DNA from: Neostapfia colusana | Lineage: Eukaryota > Streptophyta > Magnoliopsida > Poales > Poaceae | Reading direction: 5' to 3' | Length of the DNA: 64,000 nucleotides | Assembly (NCBI GenBank): GCA_030760725.1 | Contig: JASWHV010000001.1 | Coordinates: 28,331,928 to 28,395,927 of the forward strand | Shown here: positions 30,474 to 42,600 of the stretch, piece after piece | Layout of the letters: each line of letters starts with the position of its first letter | Position numbering within the stretch: position 1 is the stretch's first letter | The notes under the pieces: model-generated | Seen by the model: only the letters and a program-made list of their open reading frames with translations | Told to the model about the DNA's origin: nothing | Database searches by the model: none | Translations under genes and position numbers: made by a program

Positions 30474-32614
30474 CATAAGCTTGTGGTAGTTGACTTTCAC
30501 TTTCATACATGTTCTTTGTGGGACAAAGGTGTCAAAATCATAAGAACAAAGTGGTGGAAGTTGAAAGGAGAATCACAAGAATCCTTTTAAAATAGGGTGA
30601 TCACAGAAGGACCCTGGACAGAAAATGAGAATGCAGATAGTATGTAGGTGAAGATGGCAACTTGCATTAGGAAGGTAGCTAGTGAGGTGTTTGGTGTGAC
30701 AAAAGGAAGGAAACTTGTAGATAAAGACACTTGGTGGTGGAATGAGGATGTACAAAAAGCCATTAAGGAGAAGAAGGAGTGTTTCAAGAGTTGGCATAAT
30801 GATAGAAGCGCAAGCAACATGCTTAAGTACAAAGAGGCCAAGAAAAATGCAAGACGGGTTGTGAGTAAGGCAAGAGGATAGGCCTATGATGAGTTATATG
30901 AGAGACTAGAGACAAAAGAAGGTGAAAAGGACATATACAAGATAGCAAAAATCCACGAGAGAAAGATGAGAGATTTCAATCAAGTCAAATGCATCAAAGA
31001 TGAGACTGACCGCATTCTACTGAAGGATGAAGAGATTAAGAATAGATGGCGAGATTACTTTAACGGGCTATTCAATGATGGGAATGGGAGCACTACGGTT
31101 GAGTTGGATGACTCCTTTGATGACTCCAACAGGCAGTTCGTGCGGAGGATACAAGAGTTTGAGGTTAAGGAGGCCTTAAAAAGGATGAAAGGAGGAAAAT
31201 CTCTCGGCCCTGATGATGTCTCTATTGAGGTATGGAGATGCCTTGGGGACGTGGCAATAGTATGGCTCACAAAGATGTTCAACCACATTTTTCAGTCAAA
31301 CAAGATGCCTGAAGAATGGAGGAAAAGTATATTAGTACCTATCTTCAAAAATAAAGGAGATATTCAAAGTTGTACTAATTATCGAGGGATTAAGCTTATG
31401 AGTCATACTATGAAGCTTTGGGAGAGAGTGATTGAACACCGCCTGAGGAAAGTGACCAATGTCACTAAAAACTAGTTTGGTTTTATGCCTGGGAGGTCTA
31501 CAATGGAGGCGATTTTCTTGCTTCGTCACCATATGGAGAGATATAGGGAGCAGAAGAAGGACTTGCATATGGTGTTCATTGACTTGGAGAAGGCGTACGA
31601 CAAGATACCAAGGTCAGTCATGTGGTGGGCACTAGAGAAACATAAAGTGCCAACAAAGTACATTACCCTTATCAAGGATATGTACAATAATGTTAGGACA
31701 AGTGTGCGTGTAAGTGATAGTGAAACTGATGCATTTCCTATCACGGTAGGCCTACATCAAGGATCAGCTTTGAGCCCATACATCTTTTCCTTGGTGATGG
31801 ATGAGGTGTCGAAGGATATACAAGGGGATATCCCTTGGTGCATGCTCTTTGCCGATGATGTAGTGCTGGTAGATGAAACTAGGGATGGTGTTGATAAGAA
31901 ATTAGAGTTATGGAGACAAACCTTAGAGTCCAAGGGGTTTACACTTAGTAGGACCAAGACCGAGTATATGAGGTGTGACTTTAGTGGTGTTGCTCGTGAA
32001 GAGGAAAATATTAGTCTACAAGGACAAATAGTACCTAGAAGGGACTCTTTCCGATACTTAGGATCAATGTTACAAAGCAATGGCGATATTGATGAGGATG
32101 TTTGCTACAAGATCAAGGTAGGGTGGATGAAATGGCGATAACCCTCTGGAATCCTATGTGATAGGAAAGTCCCACAAAAGCTAAAAGGGAAGTTCTATAG
32201 GACGGTGATCAGACCCGCGATGCTCTATGGGGCGGAATGTTGGCCAACTAAACGGCACATGTCCAACAAATGAGTGTCGCAGAGATGCGCATGCTACGGT
32301 GGATGTGCGGGCACACGAGAAGAGACCGAATAAGGAATGAGGCGATTCGTGATAAGGTAGGGGTGGCGTCGATTGAAGAGAAGTTAGTCCAACATCGACT
32401 TAGGTGGTTTGGACATATCCAGCGGAGGCCTCCAGAAGCACCGCTAAACAGTGAGATTTTAAAAGGTAGAGAAAATATTAGGAGGGGTAGAGGACGACCA
32501 AGGCTGACCTGGGAGGAGGCGGTAAAACGAGGTTTGACAGATTGGAATGTATCCAGAGACTTAGCTCATGATACGACCGCATGGAAAGTAGCAATTCATG
32601 TGCCAGAACCTTAG
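30474..32614 (+). pseudogene. RTE reverse transcriptase and C-terminal region
   Basis: Continues the endonuclease frame with stops at 30588-30590, 30645-30647, 30879-30881, 31473-31475 and 32139-32141. RT blocks include SCTNYRGIKL, FGFMPGRSTMEAIFLLR, FIDLEKAYDK, GLHQGSALSP and the catalytic FADD at 31848-31859. A frameshift near 32262 precedes the final RMLRWMCGHTRRDRI and RLRWFGHIQRRP blocks, with a natural-looking end at 32614. It would copy its own RNA at the nicked target. Related to RTE proteins often annotated in plants as craniofacial-development-protein-like. Confidence 0.9.
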
Positions 32615-32615
32615 T

Positions 32616-32770
32616 CTTATTTCTTTTTCTTTTCTTGTTTTCTCTTTTTTCTCTTCTTTTCTTTTTTCTTTTCTTTTTTTTCTTTTTTTTTTCTTTTTTT
32701 TTCTTTTATTATCTTTTTCTTTTTTCCTTTTTATTTTTTTCTTGTTCTTATATCTCTTCCTCTCTTTTAC
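32616..32770 (+). repeat. Polypyrimidine tract in the RTE 3' UTR
   Basis: Almost only T and C on the plus strand over about 150 bp, just before the conserved RTE tail. It produces spurious Phe/Leu-rich plus frames and a Lys-rich minus frame. Confidence 0.9.
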
Positions 32771-32856
32771 TTCATTGATATTGGGTTTCATGTCTAGCCT
32801 ACCCCAACATGCTTGGGATAAAGGCTTGGTTGTTGTTGTTGTTAAACTCTGAAACA

Positions 32857-33164
32857 TATCCATCTTGAAATCCATAGAGACGACAAAAGTATTAAACAGA
32901 GATTTTCATATATTACTCATCTAAAGGACTAATGTTACACGATGATCGTGCTTACAATATTAGAATACCATCATAGAACTAAGAAGACTGACATCCTAAT
33001 GAATCAACAGCTAAAGTTGCATGACGACACCATCCATCTACTTCATAATACGGTGAAAGATCTGCACAAAGAACAAGAAAAAAAAAGATATTTATTAGAT
33101 GGCAAGTAGAACACAAATTGGGACGGTTGTTCAAACAAGGTGCCCCACAGAAATTACCAGAAGA
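32857..33164. other. Probable 3' flank/UTR of the lipid-transfer gene
   Basis: Non-coding sequence downstream (minus-strand sense) of the stop at 33165-33167. No repeats or ORFs stand out. Confidence 0.45.
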
Positions 33165-33765
33165 TCATGGAGACGATGTTGGTGAAACGGAAGCGACGGA
33201 GGGCATTATTGGCGGAACCGTTAGTGCTGTTATGTACACAAACTCCATGTCAATCTCCATGCATACGTAATCTACGCAAGTAATAATAATCGTTTACATA
33301 TATGTGAAGCATCAGTAACTTACTGTTGCACGAGAAGATCGTCTGCAGCGGCAGCGTGGTGCCGCAAACGAGCGGAAGCACCATCATGCGGACCTGATCA
33401 ATGGGCTTGGGCATGAAGCTGTTCATGTCGCCGTTCATGCCGTGGCAGAGGCAGATGGGAGCGTCCCTGATGACCGATTTCAAGCCGTCGCAGCATGTGC
33501 TCGCAGGTGTCAGCACGGTGAGGTTGGTGAGGTAGTCCATGCACGGCATCATGCCCAGCAATGGTGATAGGCACTCCGTCGGTTGTGCCGGCGGTGGCGG
33601 CGAGGGTGTGCCTCCCTGCAAAGCTGGCGCGGGGCGCGCTGCTCGTCCACCTTGGTCTGCGCAATCAGGCTTGAGAAGCTGGGGCCTCGCATCGGACGGC
33701 TGCAGGATCGCCGCCGCCACGGCGAAGGCGAGGAAGGACAGGGCGGCGAGCCTCGAGGACGCCAT
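33165..33765 (-). CDS. Non-specific lipid-transfer protein (LTPG/nsLTP-like), two exons
   Basis: Exon 1 is 33765-33324, ending at a strong donor (ACA|GTAAGT). Exon 2 is 33226-33165, after an acceptor ATAACAG. The joined CDS is 504 bp, 167 residues, with a TGA stop. A signal peptide (about residues 1-27) is followed by a Pro/Ala-rich segment and a complete eight-cysteine motif: C65, C75, C91-C92, C105-x-C107, C134, C146. These form four disulfides around a lipid-binding tunnel; such proteins carry lipids in the apoplast or at the plasma membrane for cuticle, suberin or pollen-wall formation. The short exon-2 tail (PP, S and T rich) is typical of LTPG-like genes. I see no clear GPI signal, so the subtype is open. 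Bordered by the RTE and element C, yet free of stops: the only intact-looking host gene here. Confidence 0.88.
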
Positions 33766-33861
33766 CTTTCTCGTTGAAACGACGGGAGGTCTAGGATGCT
33801 AGCACTACTGTTGTATGGTTTCGTGGTTGATTTCTGTGGAGGACGACGGGTGGATGGCCCT

Positions 33862-33871
33862 GAATTTATAG
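33862..33871 (-). promoter_or_regulatory. TATA box of the lipid-transfer gene
   Basis: CTATAAATTC on the minus strand about 100 bases upstream of the ATG at 33765. Confidence 0.6.
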
Positions 33872-34460
33872 TGGCCTTGGTGTCCAGGTAAGGATTTGGA
33901 CACGCTGTAGTAAGCTCGTTGGACTTCAGTACTCTATCTGAAACTTTTGTTTCTGAATTCCATTTAGTCATCAGGAAGGTAAATAGTCCAAAAGAGTATG
34001 GAACGCGGTCTCTAGCTTTAGAGGCAAATGATACTACCCTTTCGCGGATAAATACGGGACCAATTCAGTTTTTTGTCTTTTGGTAATAGTATGATATGAC
34101 TCTGGAGTCCCGAGTTACGTGTGCAAAATTTTGCATTGTTGTGACTTTAAGAGTCCTGCGGCATCTCCCAAACTTCGGGTAGCAAAACTCGTGCTCCAAT
34201 AAAACTCCAGAGTCCATTCAGTAGAATCTGAAGTTTGCTGCATTAAGGGCAAGTTTGACATGACTTTAGAGTCCAACTCCACTTCAGAGCTAAAAAAATC
34301 ATGCCAAACACCTCAACTCCAAAATTGATAGAGCAGCCCAACTCCACGGAGTTGAAGGAGCTACAATTCATTTTTCAGAGTACCTCGTTTCTTGCTCCAG
34401 AACTAGTCAATATGAAAGTAGTTGTGGAGTTGGGGATATTTACCCGCAATTGGCACTGGT
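33872..34460. other. Upstream region with a possible Harbinger-type MITE fragment (34246-34460)
   Basis: 33872-34245 shows nothing beyond promoter-like sequence. From 34246 the AGGGCAAGTTTGACATGAC start after TTA, and inner CATGCCAAACACC-like text, resemble terminal and subterminal sequence of grass PIF/Harbinger MITEs. No matching opposite end was found. Confidence 0.35.
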
Positions 34461-34778
34461 TACAAGAAACGATTCGACCTTTTCTTTTTCCTCCACCCGG
34501 CCGGACCCCCTCCCTCTGCGCGGTTGAACCCTAGGGGCGGCGCCTGCTCCCTTCCGCCTCCGACCAGCCTCGACGCCCAGAGCTTGTGTTGCCTTCGTCG
34601 AGACGCACCGGCCGGCCGCTCCAAACTCATCCCAGCGCCGCCCTCGACCACCCCGCGCCTCGAGTTCTTCGAATCGTTGATTTTGTCATGTGCGCGCAGG
34701 ATTCACAGCAGGCCCGCCGCCCGCCTTCCACCACCAGTGCCGCCTGCCCGTACCTCGATCGCTTGTCGGCTTCCACCG
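34461..34778 (+). other. GC-rich exon-like host sequence, left of element C
   Basis: A GC-rich, CpG-containing stretch with open plus frames (for example 34586-34778) and the look of a plant 5' UTR/first exon. It ends at CACCG, the target duplication of element C. With C removed it continues into 43781-43860 and a donor-like CAT|GTAAGA near 43878. I do not recognise the product. Confidence 0.4.
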
Positions 34779-35018
34779 TGTCACGCCCGGCTTTACAAAG
34801 AGCAAAACCGGCCGTAATCTACGTGTATGCCAGGATCGGTTTATTCATAAACGTAGAACATATTGTGATAAACAGTTATATATCAAAAATAAACGATGTT
34901 TGTACCTTAGATGAGCCTCGAATAGCAGCGGAAGAGAAAAAGCTTCTTGGGCCGTCCACAGGAGAATCGACTGGCAGCTACGTGACCTTCACACCGTCTT
35001 CATTTGATCTTCTTTTCA

Positions 35019-36138
35019 CTGAGCAGCAATTATAATAAAGGAAAAAGACAAACACCTGAGTACATAATGTACTCAGCAAGTTTGGGAAAGTTTTATGCAT
35101 GATGAGGCAAGAATCAAGAAAGGCTAGACAAGCTTATGCACTAAGCAACCTATCCTTAGTCTTATTAAGCATCCTAATTACTAGGTGAAAGTCCCAACCA
35201 TCCTAACCAAGTATCCAAGTATCCCCAAGTCCAACTGTATCCATCTCCCAAAACCACCAACCACATACCAAAACCAACCAATCCAAGACCACCAACCAAA
35301 CCATGCTAATCATGAGAGAGTTACTAGCCCGCTCTTGACCGTGAGCACGGCTGTCTAGACAGTTTTCACTCTATAGAGTTTGTACCCTTTACCCACAAGT
35401 CATGATTCCGTCCCCTGTCGCCAGGTGGACTAAAACCTCTCTTTTGCCCGTGGTAGCTAGCCACATTTCACACTTCCTAAGGTGTGCGGCCAGGAGATCA
35501 CGATGTGACCTTTACAAAGGGAATCCCGACGAGCATGAGCCCACTGAGGTTTCACCCCTGCGGCCTCCTGGAGTCTTTTTCACCTCCGCCTGCAGTGGCC
35601 CCCTCTTGAGCCTTGCAGATCCTAGGGTAGTCCCGCCCGACTCCCATTCCCCGCACCTACCACACACTCACACTACATCGGGAATGCACCTAATTACTTA
35701 GTCACTCTGTCCCATACCAGTTCTTGTGGTGGCATGGTATAAGCTAGTTCACGGAGTCCCACAAACCGGTCCTTAGGATCTACACAGGCCACTAACCACA
35801 AACCCGAGTCTCGTGCACTCGGCACCCACCATAGACCAACCAGCCTGCTAGATCCCTATCTCTACATCCCCACATATATACCATATATATATCTCCACAC
35901 AACATCTCAATGATCATGATAATTAAACATTAATGTAAATTACTCCCATCCCATCTACTAAGCAGGGCTAAGCATGAGTAAACGACATGTAGTAAAACCT
36001 AGCTAACCCATACCCAGGCTACAAGGAAGATAATATGGAAATTCTAGTAAACAGCCTATCATGGGATTCAAATTAAGACATGCATGCAAATTCTATCTAA
36101 AAATCCTAAGAAGGAGCAAAATGGTCAAGGGCACTTGC
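35019..36138 (-). other. Predicted GC-AG intron inside LTR C
   Basis: Donor AAAAAG|GCAAGTG at 36139|36138; acceptor CTGCTCAG at 35019; 1120 nt. A hairpin (arms CTGAGTAC and GTACTCAG, loop 5 nt, 35056-35076) lies about 37 nt before the acceptor. It contains the palindromes ACTCTATAGAGT (35368-35379), CTGTCTAGACAG (35351-35362) and the CCGTG/CACGG block (35339-35350). The 5' LTR copy starts at 40974. Confidence 0.5.
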
Positions 36139-37757
36139 CTTTTTCTTTTAACGTTGCTCGGTTTAGTGGTCGAACTCTTGATCTTCAAAGTCTTAGGCTT
36201 GTAGGTCGAACGTCGGATCAGGGGCTGATTTGATCCATGCCATCAGGGTGAAACGAGGATAACGAGGAAACGAATAAGAAAAACTATCCAACACTCAAAC
36301 AGAGTAATTTATCAAAGCATTCAAGTGAATCCTATATCTTCATTTCATCGTGTTCATATTTTGTTAATTCATCCTTAGTTTATATCTCATTTTCACGTGC
36401 AAAGGTCCTTTTTATCATGTACTTCAAGTATTACTCTACACTAGGGTATATACTCATGTGAGGGTTTTATGCCAAGCAACCCTCTTTAGAATCTAAGTAT
36501 GAGCTTTGGCATGTTTTAGGGGTGCTCTTGTAATTTCAGCAACTACCTAAGATTAACTTGTAATTTCAGCATCTATAGGGGTATTATTTTCTTTTCAGCA
36601 GCTACACAGGGGTTTTAAAGTGTAAATACAGCAATACCTAGGGACATTTTAGTCAAGTTTCAGCCGGTTGCAGGGGTATTTAGTGATTGCTGAACTACAC
36701 AGGGCTTTTAAACAAGATTTCAGAGCTAAAACAGTATTACAGTCTGCTACAGGGGTGTTTCTACAATTATCCCGGGGCTGCCTTAAAAATTTCAGCAAAC
36801 GGCGGGGTTAAAACGTCAAAACAGGGGGTTTCTAGGGGCTGCAGTGTTAAAACAGACAAGTTCAAGGGCCTTTTGAGAAAAAACAGAAAGTTACATGGTC
36901 CAAAATGGAAATTTTGGGAGGTTCTAGGGGCCTGAATGTCACTTGCAGCAGATTATAAAGGTTAAAACATGAAATCAGCGAGTTCCAGGGGTCTACAAAC
37001 ATCCAGCGCTAATCTCTTAAATTCCCAGAGAGCCAGGGTCTGTTCTGCAAAGATCAGGGGCGGTTTTGCGCCAAATTAGACACTCTAGGGGTCTAGATGC
37101 AAATTTACCGACGAGAAAACGCGCATTCAACATGGACCATCAGCGCTGAATCGGACGGCTGGGGCTCGCTTGGCCGAACTCAGCCACCCAGCGACCGGTG
37201 TTCCGCGGCGGTGCGCTATGAACCCAACGCTAGAGCTCGCCGGAGCTACGCCTACAAACAACGCCTTCTACAGCTAGCTGAACGTCGAAAACAGGAGAGG
37301 GGCGTTGGGGGCAACTCACCAAGGTCTGAGAGAACGTGGAGGGGTGCCCGTGACGTGCGGGGCAGCCGATCGCTTTGGCCTTCGCCGGGATCAGTGTAGG
37401 AGCGGCGCTTCCTCGAGTCCTTCGGGTCGGTGACGCGTGCTAGAGCAAGGGGAAAACGCCGGTGGGTTAGATAGATGTTTCAACACATGGTCACGTCGAA
37501 ACACAACAAGGAGCGGAGGGTTCTCACCGAGTCTCGCTGAAGCGGATGTGGGAGTGGTGATTCGCACCGGTGAGGGCTCGGGAGAGCATTGCCGACAGCC
37601 CGGGGACTGCCATCCTCCTGTTAGCATTGAAGAACTGTCCAACCTCCTCAGCTTTCTCCTCGGTGACCTAGTTGTGCTTGAGCGACACGGCGAGCACCTC
37701 CGTGAGAGCCATAAAAGAGTGCAGTAAGCTAGTAACAAAACGTGCGAGTTGTCCTAC

Positions 37758-37972
37758 CTGCGCGGCATTGAGTCCACTCATGTGTGCTATGTCGCAGAGC
37801 AGCAGCGCCCTGACCTTGTCGGCGACAGCCCTAAGCCTCGCGTAGTCGATGTACCCCGTGGTGGAGCTGACTGGGTTCGGCAGGCACTCGAAGCAGATCG
37901 AGGTGGCGGAGATCTTCCCACCTGTGGTATAGTAGCCGTGTGTGAGGTAGCCGTCTGAGGGGAGGTCGAGCA
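37758..37972 (-). pseudogene. Captured serine hydroxymethyltransferase (SHMT) fragment in the 3' LTR of C
   Basis: The minus strand encodes LDLPSDGYLTHGYYT, then ISATSICFECLP, then TGYIDYARL and ALLLCDIAHMSGLNAAQ, matching the PLP-enzyme SHMT (serine-glycine interconversion, one-carbon metabolism). The segment between the two DY motifs is missing relative to normal SHMT, and the PLP lysine region is absent. The end at 37758 is followed by GTAGG, an intact splice donor, which suggests capture of genomic DNA rather than mRNA. Same orientation as the element. Confidence 0.75.
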
Positions 37973-38943
37973 GCGAAGGCGAGCGACGGGGCACGAGCGG
38001 GGAGGAGGCACGGGTCCGAGGGGGGTGAGGGCGCCGGTCAGGGCTAGGGCCCGGCGGGCTCGAGTGGACAGCAGCGGACCGGTCGGAGGGGTGCGGTGCC
38101 GCTGAGGCGAGGGCGCAGACCAGGGGCGCACAAGCGGGAGGCACCGGCGTCGGAGGAGAAGGCGTGTGGTGGAGGGCGAACGGGAAGGAGCGACACCGTG
38201 GGGGTGAGGAGCCCGGGGCGGGCGCGCTGGCCGTGGCGTGGCGATGGAGAAAGTGGGCGGCGTCCGAGAGGTAGCGAGCACAGGCGTGGGGGAGGCGAGG
38301 GGGAGGCGGCGCGACATAGGCCCGAAGGAAGGCGGGGGCGCGGCGGCGCGGGCTGTGGGCGGGGAAGGAGACGGGGCGGAGGGAGGAGCCGAGAGGCAGG
38401 CGGTCGCGGGGTGAATCGGGATGGAGCCGAGGTTCCTAGCGGGTGGCGGCTAGGGGAGGGAGGAGCGGCGGGCGGCGGCGCGCGGGGTGAGGAGAGGCGG
38501 CGCTGGTGGGCTGGAGGCGGCGGCTCGGCTAGGACCCGAGCGGGCGATAGCGTCGAGTGGGGAGGGCGTCGGAGGAGGAGGGGAGTGCAGGCGACATTGG
38601 GGGAGGACTCGGGAGGGAGGCAGCGCCATGGTGAAGGAGAAAGGGGGTTGCGATAGGGGAGAGGCGGCGTGGGAGGGAGCAAGGCAGCAGGGCTAGGGCA
38701 AGGGGCTTGGGGTGGCGCTCGGGGAAGAAAGAGAGGAGCCGGTGGAGAGGAAAAGAGAAAAGGTGGGGGAAGAAGATGCTTTGACAAGTGGGCCCCACCT
38801 GTTAGTGAGAAAAAGGGAGATCCAATGCTGTGGTTGGGCTGGGCAAAGATGGGCTGCGGGTGCAGGCTGGGGTTTTGGCCCGATTTGACTAGGTTTCATT
38901 TGTGTTTCTTTTTTTTGCACCTTTTGTAATGTGGGGTGTTACA

Positions 38944-39613
38944 ACACTACCCCCCTTAAATGGAATCTCGCCCCGAGATTCTAGTGAGCTAGGTTTTGGG
39001 TGTTTTGTTGATGAGAAGAGTCTTTCCTTGCGATTGACAAAATAGAGAGACGCGAAGACGAGGTCTTATATGGAGTTACACTCATATATGAGAATGGGCA
39101 AGTGAAATGATGATGTAGTTAGGATCAAGGGGTTTAGATTCTAGTAAACTAGAATGCACCCTACACAAGGTCGTTGGCTTCATGGCGATCTTCTAAACTT
39201 CTTGTTTCGTTGGTCGAGCATCTTCTTGGCAAGTCTTCCTTCCTCAACTGACTTTGTCGGCATGGTGTTTAACGAATTCACTAACGGAGGTATGGAACGT
39301 GATGTGCTACCCCCCTTAAATAGAAAATTTTTATTATTAATAGTTTTCTTGTTTTACAAACAACGTATTTCTACTTCTTTATGAGCAAACACATGGTCTT
39401 CACTCGTCGAACAATTCAGGAACCTAAGCGAACGTCATATACTAATCTTCAAGAAATCTTCTTCACGCTCCGAGTTATCTTCACACGTTGATCTTTAAGC
39501 CCCTGTCGGTTGAGTGGAGTCTTCGTCTTCATAAGCGTGGTTAAAAGAATGTCTTATGAGTCTTTTCTAACTAAGGTCACGTGCCTAGAGTCGATATATA
39601 GCTCTCATACCAC
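38944..39613 (-). other. Internal region of element C with PPT hairpin and primer site
   Basis: A minus-strand hairpin with 8-bp arms GAATCTCG and CGAGATTC, loop GGG (38963-38981), lies just upstream of the polypurine tract AAGGGGGGTAG (38957-38947), four bases from the 3' LTR. At the other end the primer site reads GTGGTATGAGAGC (39613-39601), one mismatch to the usual initiator-Met site. No ORF of note lies between. Confidence 0.85.
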
Positions 39614-42600
39614 TGTCATGCCCGGCTTTACAAAGAGCAAAACTGGCCGCAATCTACGTGTATGCCAGGATCGGTTTATTCATACACATAGGACATATTG
39701 TGATAAACAGTTATATATCAAAAATAAACGACGTTTGTACCTTAGATGATCCTCGAATAGCAGTGGAAGAGAAGAAGCTTCTAGGGCCATCCACAGGCGA
39801 ATCGACTGGCAGCTACGTGACCTTCACACCGTCTTCATTTGATCTTCTTTTCACTGAGCAACAATTATAATAAAGGGAAAAGACAAACGCCTCAGTACAT
39901 AATGTACTCGGCAAGTGTAGGAAAGTTTTATGCATGATGAGGCAAGAATCAAGAAAGGCTAGACACGGCTTATGCACTAAGCAACCTATCCTTAGTCTTA
40001 TTAAGCATCCTAATTACTAGGTGAAAGTCCCAACCATCCTAACCAAGTATCCAAGTATCTCCAAGTCCAACTGTATCCATCTCCCAAAACCACCAACCAC
40101 ATACCAAAACCAACCAATCCAAGACCACCAACCAAACCATGCTAATCATGAGAGAGTTACTAGCCTGCTCTTGACCGTGAGCACGGCTGTCTAGATAGTT
40201 TTCACTCTGCAGAGTTTGTACCCTTTACCCACAAGTCGTGATTCCGTCCCCTATCGCGAGGTGGACTAAAACCTCCCTTTTGCCCGTGGTAGCTAGCCAC
40301 ATTTCACACTTCCTAAGGTGTGCGGCCAGGAGATCACGATGTGACCTTTACAAAGGGAATCCCGACGAGCATGAGCCCACTGAGGTTTCACCCCTACGGC
40401 CTCCTGGAGTCTTTTTCACCTCCGCCTGCAGTGGCCCCCTCTTGAGCCTTGCGGATCCCAGGGTAGTCCCGCCCGACTTCCATTCCCCGCACCTACCACA
40501 CACTCACACTACATCGGGAATGCACCTAATCACTTAGTCACTCTGTCCCATACCAGTTCTTGTGGTGGCACGGTATAAGCTAGTTCACAGAGTCCCACGA
40601 ACCGGTCCTTAGGATCTACACAGGCCACTAATCACAAACCCGAGTCTCGTGCACTCGGCACCCACCATAGACCAACCAGCCTGCTAGATCACTATATCTA
40701 CATCCCCACATATATACCATATATATATCTTCACACAACATCTCAATGATCATGATAATTAAACATTAATGTAATTTACTCCCATCCCATCTACTAAGCA
40801 GGGCTAAGCATGAGTAAACGACATGTAGTAAAACCTAGCTAACCCATACCCAGGCTACAAGGAAGATAATATGGAAATTCTAGTAAACAGCCTATCATGG
40901 GATTCAAATTAAGACATGCATGCAAATTCTATCTAAAAATCCTAAGAAGGAGCAAAATGGTCAAGGGCACTTGCCTTTTTCTTTTAACGTTGCTCAGTTT
41001 AGTGGTCGAACTCTTGATCTTCAAAGTCTTAGACTTGTAGGTCGAACGTCGGATCGGGGGCTGATTTGATCCATGCCATCAGAGTGAAACGAGGATAACG
41101 AGGAAACAAATAAGAAAAACTATCCAACACTCAAACAGAGTAATTTATCAAAGCATTCAAGTGAATCCTATATCTTCATTTCATCGTGTTCATATTTTGT
41201 TAATTCATCCTTAGTTTATATCTCATTTTCACGTGCAAAGGTCCTTTTATCATGTACTCCAAGTATTACTCTACACTAGGGTATATACTCATGTGAGGGT
41301 TTTATGCCAAGCAACCCTCTTTAGAACCTAAGTATGAGCTTTGGCATGTTTTAGGGGTGCTCTTGTAATTTCAGCAACTACCTAAGATTAACTTGTAATT
41401 TCAGCATCTATAGGGGTATTATTTTCTTTTCAGCAGCTACACAGGGTTTTAAAGTGTAAATACAGCAATATCTAGGGACGTTTTAGTCAAGTTTCAGCCG
41501 GTTGCAGGGGTATTTAGTGATTGCTGAACTACACAGGGCTTTTAAACAAGATTTCAGAGCTAAAACAGTATTACAGTCTGCTACAGGGGTGTTTCTACAA
41601 TTATCCCGGGGCTGCCTTAACAATTTCAGCAAATGGCGGTGTTAAAACGTCAAAACAGGGGGTTTCTAGGGGCTGCAGTGTTAAAACAGACAAGTTCAAG
41701 GGCCTTTTGAGCAAAAATAGAAAGTTACATGGTCCAAAATGGAAATTTTGGGAGGTTCTAGGGGCCTGAATGTCACTTGCAGCAGATTATACAGGTTAAC
41801 ACATGAAATCAGCGAGTTCCAGGGGTCTACAAACATCCAGCGCTAATCTCTTAAATTCCCAGAGAGCCAGGGTCTGTTCTCCAAAGATCAGGGGCAGTTT
41901 CGCGCTAAATTAGACACTCTAGGGGTCTAGATGCAAATCTACCAACGAGAAAATGCGCATTCAACGTGGACCGTCGGCGCTGAATCGGACGGCTGGGGCT
42001 CGCTTGGCCGAACTCAGCCACCCGGCGACCGGTGTTCCGCGGCGGTGCGCCATGAACCCAACGCTAGAGCTCGCCGAGCTACGCCTACAAACAACGCCTT
42101 CTACAGCTAGCTGAACGTCGAAAACAGGAGAGGGGCATTGGGGGCAACTCACCAAGGTCCGAGAGAACGTGGAGGGGTGCCCGTGACGTGCGGGGCAGCC
42201 GATCGCTTTGGCCTTCGCCGGGATCAGTGTAGGAGCGGCGCTTCCTCGAGTCCTTCGGGTCGGTGACGCGTGCTAGAGCAAGGGGAAAACGCCGGTGGGT
42301 TAGATAGATGTTTCAACACATGGTCACATCGGAACACAACAAGGAGCGGAGGGTTCTCACCGAGTCTCGCTGAAGCGGATGTGGGAGCGGTGATTCACAC
42401 CGGTGAGGGCTCGGGAGAGCATTGCCGACAGCCCGGGGACTGCCATCCTCCTGTTAGCGTTGAAGAACTGTCCAACCTCCTCAGCTTTCTCCTCGGTGAC
42501 CTAGTTGTGCTTGAGCGACACGGCGAGCACCTCCGTGAGAGCCATAAAAGAGTGCAGTAAGCTAGTAACAAAACGTGCGAGTTGTCCTACATTCGCGGCA

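Larger units (their letters stand above)
29394..32840 (+). mobile_element. RTE-clade non-LTR retrotransposon, full length with 16-bp target duplication
   Basis: GTTAAACTCTGAAACA at 29378-29393 is repeated exactly at 32841-32856. The element has a repeat-bearing 5' UTR, an apurinic-type endonuclease and RT in one long frame, a pyrimidine-rich 3' UTR, and the plant RTE tail CCCCAACATGCTTGGGATAA followed by (GTT)n instead of poly(A). The frame is broken by several stops and a shift near 32262, so it is inactive. Confidence 0.93.
34779..38943 (-). mobile_element. 3' LTR of element C
   Basis: The minus strand starts TGTAACACCCC at 38943 and ends CGGGCGTGACA at 34779. In order: a GC-rich region with captured sequence (38800-37400), an AT-rich region (37000-36150), a GC donor at 36139|36138, palindromes at 35379-35339, a hairpin at 35076-35056 and an acceptor at 35019. 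The large Pro/Arg/Ala-rich frames at 37787-38787 are GC-rich low-complexity artefacts. Confidence 0.92.

Noticed and set aside
32561..32875. Lys-rich 104-codon minus ORF and Phe-rich plus ORFs
   Set aside because: Produced by the polypyrimidine tract in the RTE 3' UTR.
37787..38787. Long Pro/Ser/Arg-rich minus ORFs, and their twins at 42755-43620
   Set aside because: Low-complexity GC-rich LTR sequence, open in several frames on both strands; only the SHMT-like part is recognisable.
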